Positions 37,435-43,126 of a DNA stretch of 43,126 nucleotides are shown here, piece after piece. Source of the stretch: Erwinia pyrifoliae DSM 12163 (GTDB lineage Bacteria > Pseudomonadota > Gammaproteobacteria > Enterobacterales > Enterobacteriaceae); the NCBI RefSeq assembly GCF_000026985.1, contig NC_017390.1:3259850-3302975 (forward strand). The letters run 5' to 3'. The notes below the pieces were generated by a model. That model searched no databases and had not been told where the DNA came from. It saw nothing but the letters and a program-made list of their open reading frames with translations. Position numbers and translations under genes: made by a program. The stretch's first letter is position 1. Each line of letters starts with the position of its first letter.

Positions 37435-39579
37435 CTATTCGACGATCGCATAACCTTGCAGGTGCTTAATGCCCTTTTCATCGGCAACCGCATAGACGCC
37501 CTGCAACTCCGGTGAGAAGCCCGGCAGCAGATTTAGCCCCTCTTCCAGCGCCAAAAAGTAGCGCTGAACCGCCCCGCCCCATATCTCGCCGGGTACCACG
37601 CACAGCACGCCCGGTGGATAAGGCAGTGCGCCTTCAGCCGCAATACGCCCTGCAGCCTGAGAAATGGGCACCAGTTCGACGTTGCCGCGAATAAATTCGA
37701 TGTTGGCATCCTGCGGGTTCATCGCTATTTTCGGCAGGCTTTGTTGGCGGAACATCGCCTTTTGCAGATCCTTAACCTCGTGGCTGACATACAGGTCGTG
37801 CATCTCCTGGCACAGACGGCGCAAGGTGTAACCTTCATAACGCGCCGCATTTTTACGATAAATAGTCGGCAGCACATCGCGTAGCAACGCATCGTCTTTA
37901 ATGTGCTGTTCAAACTGCGCCAGCTTCGCCACCAGCCGTGCCATCTTATCTGCGCTCTCCGCTGGGGTCAGCAGGAACAGAATGGAATTCAGATCGCACT
38001 TCTCCGGCACCACGCCATTCTCGCGCAGATAGTTGGCCAGAATAGTGGCCGGAATACCAAATGAGGCATATTCACCGCTGGCGGCGTTGATGCCCGGCGT
38101 GGTTAGCAGCAGCTTACAGGGATCGACCCTGTACTGATCTTTCTCATAGCCTGCAAAACCATGCCACTGCGCGCCTGGGGCAAAGCTAAAATAACGCGCA
38201 TCGCTGGCGATTATCGCGCTGGGTGCGTTCTGCCACGGCTGCCCATCAACTTCATCAGGTATAAATGGCTTAATCATTGCACAGTGCTCAAGAATGGCTT
38301 TACGCGTATCAATACCCAGCATCACACATTCATGCCACAAGCGCCGGCCAGCCTCGCCCTGATGTATTTTGGCGTTAATATCCAGCGCGGCAAACAGCGG
38401 ATAGAAAGGGCTGGTAGAGGCATGCAGCATAAAAGCGTTATTCAGGCGCTTATGGCTACAAAAACGTTGCTGTCCGCGTATATGGTTATCTTTTTTATGG
38501 ATCTGAGAGGTCTGTGAGAACCCGGCCTGCTGCTTGTGCACCGATTGCGTGACGAAAATACCGGGATCGCCCGGTTGCAGGTCGAGCAGCAGCGGTGAAC
38601 AGGCTTCCATCACCGGAATAAACTGCTCATAACCGACCCACGCCGAGTCAAAGAGAATGTAGTCGCACAGGTGGCCAATGCTGTCGATCACCTTACGGGC
38701 GTTGTAAACCGTACCGTCGTAGGTGCCAAGCTGGATCACCGCCAGGCGGAACGGGCGTGCATCATCGGCACGATCCGCTGCGACCTGGGCAAGCTGCTGA
38801 CGGATCCAGCCTTCATCAAAGCAGTGCGCATCGATACCACCGATAAATCCGAACGGATTACGCGCGGTTTCAAGATAGACAGGTGTGGCTCCCGCCTGGA
38901 TTAGCGCACCATGATGGTTTGATTTATGGTTATTGCGGTCAAACAACACCAGATCGCCACGCGTCAACAGCGCATTGGTCACCACTTTGTTCGCGCTGGA
39001 AGTCCCGTTCAGCACAAAGTAGGTTTTATCAGCATTAAATACCCGTGCGGCAAACTTCTGCGCATGTTTAGCAGAGCCTTCGTGGATCAGTAAATCACCC
39101 AGTTTCACATCGGCGTTGCACATATCGGCACGAAAAACATTCTCACCGAAGAAGTCGAAAAACTGGCGTCCCGCCGGGTGTTTTTTAAAAAAGGCGCCGC
39201 CCTGGTGGCCCGGGCAGGCAAAAGTGCTGTTCTCCATCGCCACATATTTAGTCAGCGTCTGAAAGAACGGTGGCAGCAGTTTTGACTGGTACTCTGCAGC
39301 CGCAGACTCCAGCAGCACAGCATCATTTGCATCACCGTCCAGCACGCCATCAACCTGCGGTAAGTCCACCGCCTGCGCGATATCGTCCAGCGCAATAAAT
39401 ACCGGCAGGTTAAAACCGGTATGGCGCAACAGCGCCAACATGCCGGATCGAGAGTCACTGACGGAGAGCACCACTGCCGCCACGTCGGTGAAATCAGTGT
39501 TATCCAGCGTAACGACTTCACGCCCGGTGCGAAGGTGAATAGCCACGGTGGTGCTGGCTGCAATTTTTAAAGGAGTCAT
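37435..39579 (-). CDS. speC: Ornithine decarboxylase, biosynthetic
   Basis: PLP-dependent decarboxylation of ornithine to putrescine. 714 residues (E. coli SpeC 711). The N-terminal wing/CheY-like domain runs to about residue 110 (ADSRSG-type patch as SDSRSGMLALLRHTGF). The PLP domain has STFACPGHQGGAFFKKHPAG and the PLP lysine in VTQSVHKQQAGFSQTSQ; the C-terminal domain ends in PGFSPELQGVYAV. The start at 39579 has GGGATTTG upstream. Position beside tRNA-Phe as in E. coli and overall similarity identify speC rather than inducible speF. A 20-codon frame in the leader overlaps the start as ATGA. Together with SpeA/SpeB it gives two putrescine routes. Confidence 0.97.
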   Translation of the reverse strand: MTPLKIAASTTVAIHLRTGREVVTLDNTDFTDVAAVVLSVSDSRSGMLALLRHTGFNLPVFIALDDIAQAVDLPQVDGVLDGDANDAVLLESAAAEYQSKLLPPFFQTLTKYVAMENSTFACPGHQGGAFFKKHPAGRQFFDFFGENVFRADMCNADVKLGDLLIHEGSAKHAQKFAARVFNADKTYFVLNGTSSANKVVTNALLTRGDLVLFDRNNHKSNHHGALIQAGATPVYLETARNPFGFIGGIDAHCFDEGWIRQQLAQVAADRADDARPFRLAVIQLGTYDGTVYNARKVIDSIGHLCDYILFDSAWVGYEQFIPVMEACSPLLLDLQPGDPGIFVTQSVHKQQAGFSQTSQIHKKDNHIRGQQRFCSHKRLNNAFMLHASTSPFYPLFAALDINAKIHQGEAGRRLWHECVMLGIDTRKAILEHCAMIKPFIPDEVDGQPWQNAPSAIIASDARYFSFAPGAQWHGFAGYEKDQYRVDPCKLLLTTPGINAASGEYASFGIPATILANYLRENGVVPEKCDLNSILFLLTPAESADKMARLVAKLAQFEQHIKDDALLRDVLPTIYRKNAARYEGYTLRRLCQEMHDLYVSHEVKDLQKAMFRQQSLPKIAMNPQDANIEFIRGNVELVPISQAAGRIAAEGALPYPPGVLCVVPGEIWGGAVQRYFLALEEGLNLLPGFSPELQGVYAVADEKGIKHLQGYAIVE

Positions 39580-39638
39580 AGCACAAATCCCAAGCGGTCA
39601 AGGATGAGTGGGTGCCTGAGGCACAGCAATAGGAACAT
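39576..39638 (-). CDS. Candidate 20-codon leader peptide overlapping speC
   Basis: The frame MFLLLCLRHPLILDRLGFVL begins at ATG 39638 and ends in TGA that overlaps the speC ATG as ATGA, the geometry of translational coupling. A second small frame (39682-39750, 22 codons, MSKNRSDLILL start) precedes it. No Shine-Dalgarno site is evident for either. A leader peptide controls speF in E. coli; none is known to me for speC. Speculative. Confidence 0.25.
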   Translation of the reverse strand: MFLLLCLRHPLILDRLGFVL

Positions 39639-39750
39639 GAGCAAGCGCACGTATTCCCGGCGAAGGTTGTCAACCTGGTGTTCAGCAGAATACTTTTTCG
39701 CTTCGCCCGGTAGACATCAGTAAAATCAGATCGCTTCTGTTTTTACTCAT

Positions 39751-40211
39751 GGCCAACAGCCAAGCGTTGGTAGGCTCACCGCATGGTAAGGCGGCTTATA
39801 AACAAGACATCACGGCGAGATAACAGGCAGAACGGCATCGTATGATGTCGTTTAAAGAAGCTGGTAAGCAGCAATGAACCTGCCATAACGGCTACCTCAG
39901 TATACGGATGGAATGGGGCGTTAAAATTTGCGCAATAATGGCATTTTTTGACGGCGGGTTCAACCTGCGCACACAGGTTTATCAACCTATAAAAAAACAT
40001 AACGTACTAATAATCATACTCAAATTTCTTGGTGGTGGTTTATTCCAGTCGGATAATTCCAGCCCATAGCCAGAAATTTCTTTCCGCAATTGCTCGCGCC
40101 GGAAGATATCTGTGCCTGTTCAATCACAGGGGGGAGGAAGCACTGGCGCGGTGTTCCAAGCGTGGATTGGTGAAAAAGGGTGCAACTGAGCTGTTTTTTC
40201 TCATAAAGCCG
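39751..40211. other. speC upstream region
   Basis: About 460 bp between the speC leader and the tRNA-Phe promoter. A 74-codon minus-strand frame (39776-40000) has no recognisable relative or ribosome-binding site. I see no repeat, tRNA or convincing operator. The speC promoter is presumably here but is not obvious. Confidence 0.4.
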
Positions 40212-40240
40212 TTGACGATTGGGATAGCATAAGGTTTAAT
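40212..40240 (+). promoter_or_regulatory. tRNA-Phe promoter
   Basis: TTGACG (40212-40217), a 17-bp spacer and TTTAAT (40235-40240), followed by the GC-rich discriminator GCGCCCC typical of stable-RNA promoters under stringent control. It ends about 10 bp before the tRNA. Confidence 0.8.
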
Positions 40241-40250
40241 GCGCCCCGTT

Positions 40251-40326
40251 GCCCGGATAGCTCAGTCGGTAGAGCAGGGGATTGAAAATCCCCGTGTCCT
40301 TGGTTCGATTCCGAGTCCGGGCACCA
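40251..40326 (+). tRNA. pheV: tRNA-Phe (anticodon GAA)
   Basis: A 76-nt cloverleaf with encoded CCA: acceptor GCCCGGA pairs with TCCGGGC, D-loop AGCTCAGTCGGTAGAGC, anticodon arm GGGGATTGAAAATCCCC with GAA at the loop, T-arm with GGTTCGATTCC. It is next to speC, as pheV is in E. coli. The 3' end is a common integration target, and an integrase gene faces it 277 bp downstream, so the element right of it was inserted here. Confidence 0.97.
40304..40326 (+). other. Probable attachment core at the tRNA-Phe 3' end
   Basis: The T-arm/acceptor 3' half of the tRNA is the usual crossover core of tRNA-targeting tyrosine integrases. The matching direct repeat would be at the other end of the element, outside the window, so only position supports this. 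Confidence 0.4.
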
Positions 40327-40440
40327 TCTTCAGAGCCTGTTCGTTAAGAGATTAAACTCCTGACGGGCATGTAAAATGGTCCCCAACTTGATGATGGTAC
40401 TTTGCTTACCACACCACAGTTAAACACGGGACTGAAAAGT

Positions 40441-40473
40441 CCGGAGGATGTTAGTGCATCCTCCGGGTTTTTC
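40441..40473 (+). terminator. Intrinsic terminator between tRNA-Phe and integrase
   Basis: A perfect 10-bp stem CCGGAGGATG/CATCCTCCGG with a 6-nt loop, then GTTTTTC. It can end tRNA-Phe transcription and prevents it running antisense into the integrase gene. Confidence 0.85.
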
Positions 40474-40602
40474 ACATCCATTAAAAACCTTTCATGAACG
40501 TATTTACCCTCTCCTTCTCTCAGTGTCAATATTTTGTAAAGCTTTCCTCTTCTTTTTTTCCATTTTTATAAACAAACGCTTAGATCTGACTTGAGATTTT
40601 CC

Positions 40603-41562
40603 TTAGGACGCATCGAGCTGTTCCAGCACGAACCTCACCTTTTCAATATCACTCTCGACATATTGCAGCGTAACGGCCGGTGTGGAGTGCCCTAACAGAT
40701 CCTGCGCCATCTTGAGGTTCCGGTCGGGTAAGCTCATCAGGTTCGTGGCAATCGTGTGTCTGAAACGATGCGGGCTTACCACAAATCCGCACTCATTAGA
40801 AAGACGCCTGAAAAAGGCGCGTAAAGGCGGATGATCCATATTCTCGCTGGTTTCTTTCCTGCGTCCGTCAAAGCGTGAGATATTAAATAACTGATCGGCC
40901 ATCTTTGCCCCCCGCCCGACTGACTGGTCATAAAGCCTTTCCAGTCGTGGTCGCAGGTGTGTTGTGATGGGCACACGGTGCTCACGATGGTTTTTTGCCC
41001 CTTCCGGGCGAAGGCTGATCCAGTTGTGTTCGAAATTAACGTCACAGAGGCGTATATGCAGCAACTGATTCTGCCTCATCCCGGTCCGGCGTAATATGTC
41101 CACAACCGTCATCCAGAACCAGGCAGGCCTTAGCGCATTCTTACATGCGCCAACCCTACCCGTCCGCTCTTCAGCCTCTCGTGCCTCCATAAGCAGGTAT
41201 ATTTTTTTAATCTGTGCATCGTTGAGAGTTTTCTTGCGTTTGACATCTGGCCGGACAACGGTGCCATTAAACGGATTTTCCCTTTGAGAGATGTGCCCCT
41301 GCGTAATAGCATGGTTAAAAATGGCGCGCATATGTGTCAGCTTATTATTCCATGTAATTTTAGTGAGTCCGTCTTCAATAATGACCTTGCGTCGCCACTG
41401 CAGAACCAGTTTTTTATCTACTTCTTCAGGCACTACTTCATTACCTGTAAAGCTGATGAAAGACTTAACCACTTTTCTATAGCTCCACTCTGTCGCAGGA
41501 CGCAGAGACTTACTGAAAAAATAGTCAATCAATACATCATCAAACGTCATCACATCAGCCAT
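40603..41562 (-). CDS. Tyrosine-type site-specific integrase
   Basis: 319-residue tyrosine recombinase. The N-terminal SAM-like core-binding domain covers about residues 5-95 (RPATEWSYRKVVKSFISFTG). The catalytic domain has Arg163 (RRTGMRQNQL), Lys190 (EGAKNHREHRVPI), His265 and Arg268 (SPHRFRHTIATNL), His292 (LLGHSTPAVTLQ) and the nucleophile Tyr301, so all key residues are present. The ATG at 41562 has ACGAGGGAT upstream. It is transcribed toward tRNA-Phe and lies 33 nt after the TraI-like gene on the same strand. It presumably integrates and excises the element at tRNA-Phe. Intact and probably functional. Confidence 0.93.
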   Translation of the reverse strand: MADVMTFDDVLIDYFFSKSLRPATEWSYRKVVKSFISFTGNEVVPEEVDKKLVLQWRRKVIIEDGLTKITWNNKLTHMRAIFNHAITQGHISQRENPFNGTVVRPDVKRKKTLNDAQIKKIYLLMEAREAEERTGRVGACKNALRPAWFWMTVVDILRRTGMRQNQLLHIRLCDVNFEHNWISLRPEGAKNHREHRVPITTHLRPRLERLYDQSVGRGAKMADQLFNISRFDGRRKETSENMDHPPLRAFFRRLSNECGFVVSPHRFRHTIATNLMSLPDRNLKMAQDLLGHSTPAVTLQYVESDIEKVRFVLEQLDAS

Positions 41563-41595
41563 AAATCCCTCGTTTTTTCACTAATGCCTTACGCA

Positions 41596-43126
41596 TTAAC
41601 TTCTTGGTGAAAGCCATATACTGTCCGGCGGACAACTCCCTTTTCTGAAAATAAGATTAGTCTCAATCATATAACCTGACACCTTTATAAAGCGTCCGCT
41701 TTTATCCGGCGCGTCGTATTTATGGTAATGATAAAGCCCCTTTCCATTTCGTGAATGATGGACAGAGAGCGCTTCAAAACTTTTCTGTAGCTGATGTTTA
41801 TCCTGAATATCATCACCTGCGGATGAGATGTACTTATAAAAAACGTCCGGTGAGGCGACAAAAATAAACCTGGCCAGAATGTGCAGCACGCTGTCACGTT
41901 CGTTAACGGAAAGCGTGCCGTCAGTGATGGATTGCCTGAGCCACTGCAGAAATCTCTCGCCGTCCGTTATTTCCGTCTTACCGCTCTCCTGCCGGCTGAC
42001 TTCGCTGATGCTCTCTTCCCCTGCCGGCGCTGACTCCGGCAGCACCGGTGCCTCATCAGCTGACGGAAGGGGCTGCCCCTCTGCCATCAGATCCAGCATG
42101 GACATCAGGTTTCCGCCGGGCACCTGCTGCTGCCGATCGTCACTTTCGTTATCTGCCGGAATGCTCTCTTCGCTGCCCAGTGCTGACAACAGCGCAGTAT
42201 CCTGAGCAAGGTTGCCGGACGTTACAGAATGCGCCTCATTTTCCGAACGGACCGCACTGGCAATATGATTTTCAGATGCCACCGCATCGCTGGCACCGGA
42301 CAATGGCACGGCTTCGTTTTCATCTGGTTTCGGGGGGGTATGGCCCGTTTCCGGAACAGTCACGACCGGACTGACTGCAGCCGGAGGCGGTACATCGGTA
42401 ACCGTGCCTCCGGTAAAACCGCAGCTGTTGCGGGCGTCGCTGACGATACTGTTCAGAAGGCCAGATCCCGCCCTGCTTCCGGCAAGGAAACCGAGCAGGC
42501 TGTCAGAAATGGCTGGCCACCTCTGCAACCAAATCAGTCCCTCTGCGGGCAGCAGGCGGATGGCCATATACATGGCGTTCATCCCTCCGGCCGGCGACGC
42601 TTTCGGGCGCACCCGCCACTGGTCTGCGGGTACGTTAAGCCCCGGATACCAGGGTCGCCCGCTTTTCGTTGCCCCTTCCATCTGCGTGAGCCATTCAAAG
42701 TGATGAAACAGCCCGGCCCAGTACAGGGCGCAGGCCCAGCCAGCCCCCTGCTCTGCCTGTTCCTCCGGCGTGGCACCCGGCGGCAGCATCATGCCGCGCA
42801 CCAGTCTTACTGCCCGCGTCGCCACGTTCAGGCTCAGGTCAGTAAATCCGCCGGGGCCGGAAAATTGCCCGTTCCAGGCCGCCGGGCACTCCTGTACGCG
42901 GGCAGCCATCTCCTCCAGCGGTCGCAGCCACCAGGCTTCCGTAACCGGCGTTGACAGCGGACTGTTCTCAGTCAGCACGCGGATAAGACGACGACGCTCA
43001 TCCGTCTGTAGCAGCACAGCGCCGGTTTTTAACGGATGAAAGCCTGCCGAATCAGCGGCATTGCGTCCATACTGCTCTGGCACGGCCAGGCGTCCCGCAC
43101 CCGCCTTTACGTTCCTGCCGGTTAAC
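41596..43126 (-). CDS. TraI/MobH-like protein with degenerate HD motifs (start beyond window)
   Basis: Homologue of the TraI relaxases of the SPI-7/PAPI-1 class of conjugative elements. The frame is open to the right edge; the first possible start inside is GTG 43083, so the N-terminus is probably outside. Numbering from 43083: residues 30-140 match the TraI_2 domain (LIRVLTENSPLSTPVTE, PLEEMAARVQECPA, FSGPGGFTDLSLNVATRAV), 200-360 is a Pro/Glu/Ser-rich linker, and 365-495 is the TraI_2_C domain (RFLQWLRQSITDGTLSVNE, FIFVASPDVFYKYI). In MobH relaxases the region before GPGG is HHHA and an HD pair follows in ALLHDIGK; here these are WNGQFS and GLFHHFEW, so metal ligands are lost. It is the last gene before the integrase. 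Confidence 0.75.
   Translation of the reverse strand, partial: LTGRNVKAGAGRLAVPEQYGRNAADSAGFHPLKTGAVLLQTDERRRLIRVLTENSPLSTPVTEAWWLRPLEEMAARVQECPAAWNGQFSGPGGFTDLSLNVATRAVRLVRGMMLPPGATPEEQAEQGAGWACALYWAGLFHHFEWLTQMEGATKSGRPWYPGLNVPADQWRVRPKASPAGGMNAMYMAIRLLPAEGLIWLQRWPAISDSLLGFLAGSRAGSGLLNSIVSDARNSCGFTGGTVTDVPPPAAVSPVVTVPETGHTPPKPDENEAVPLSGASDAVASENHIASAVRSENEAHSVTSGNLAQDTALLSALGSEESIPADNESDDRQQQVPGGNLMSMLDLMAEGQPLPSADEAPVLPESAPAGEESISEVSRQESGKTEITDGERFLQWLRQSITDGTLSVNERDSVLHILARFIFVASPDVFYKYISSAGDDIQDKHQLQKSFEALSVHHSRNGKGLYHYHKYDAPDKSGRFIKVSGYMIETNLIFRKGSCPPDSIWLSPRS

Noticed and set aside
39776..40000. 74-codon minus-strand frame upstream of speC
   Set aside because: No recognisable homology and no ribosome-binding site.
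40344..40529. 61-codon minus-strand frame between tRNA-Phe and integrase
   Set aside because: It spans the intrinsic terminator hairpin and shows no family motif; a transposase tail was considered but could not be supported.
1..43126. CRISPR arrays, rRNA genes, replication origins
   Set aside because: No regularly spaced direct repeats, rRNA-like sequence or origin motifs were noticed.

Overview
The window is a chromosomal segment of an enteric gammaproteobacterium, most likely Erwinia or a close relative in the Erwiniaceae. From left to right it follows the classic Escherichia coli order argO-mscS-fbaA-pgk-epd-tktA-loiP-speB-speA-metK-galP-sprT-endA-rsmE-gshB-yqgE-ruvX-yggR/yggS-yggT-rdgB-hemW-yggN-yggL-trmB-mutY-yggX-mltC-speC-tRNA-Phe. 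Protein lengths match the E. coli orthologues closely (FbaA 359, Pgk 387, MetK 384, SpeA 658, HemW 378, MltC 359). The genus call is an inference from this order, moderate GC, the decaying AT-rich insertions and a conjugative-type element beside tRNA-Phe. No species marker is present.

Backbone by region. Positions 1-5176 hold argO (cut by the window edge), mscS and the Cra-type epd-pgk-fbaA operon. Positions 5451-8480 hold tktA and the divergent lipoprotein protease loiP. Positions 9995-13545 hold speB, a DUF937 gene and speA, so agmatine synthesis and agmatine hydrolysis are next to each other; speC at 37435-39579 gives the second putrescine route. Positions 14445-22176 run from metK (three MetJ boxes) and galP (a GalR operator) to ruvX. 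Positions 25430-29568 and 31509-36136 are the housekeeping ygg/hemW/trmB/mutY/mltC blocks.

Departures from that backbone are where the novelty lies. (1) 8563-9907 is an AT-rich graveyard: a LysE/RhtB exporter with one in-frame TGA, the stub of a 2-oxoglutarate oxygenase lacking its distal iron ligand, and the tail of an unidentified protein on the other strand. (2) 22238-25420 is a four-gene envelope stress operon (periplasmic peroxiredoxin, DsbD-like electron transporter, ECF sigma, NrsF-type anti-sigma). It is preceded by an ECF-like promoter, but the transporter is interrupted by a single in-frame TAG. (3) 29652-31378 replaces the ansB region with a secreted S1-like protease homologue that has lost the catalytic His, plus an internally deleted IS1-family remnant. 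(4) 36196-37373 holds gene fragments and a TetR regulator where E. coli has nupG. (5) From 40327 to the right edge is the end of an integrative element in the tRNA-Phe gene: a tyrosine integrase and a TraI/MobH-like protein whose HD-hydrolase metal ligands are missing.

Two diverged copies of a dispersed inverted-repeat element lie upstream of galP and gshB, and yggU is absent between yggT and rdgB. How the parts work together: sugar uptake (GalP) and lower glycolysis/pentose phosphate enzymes sit beside polyamine synthesis and S-adenosylmethionine synthesis. The envelope redox operon would deliver cytosolic reducing power to a periplasmic peroxidase if its transporter is still made.
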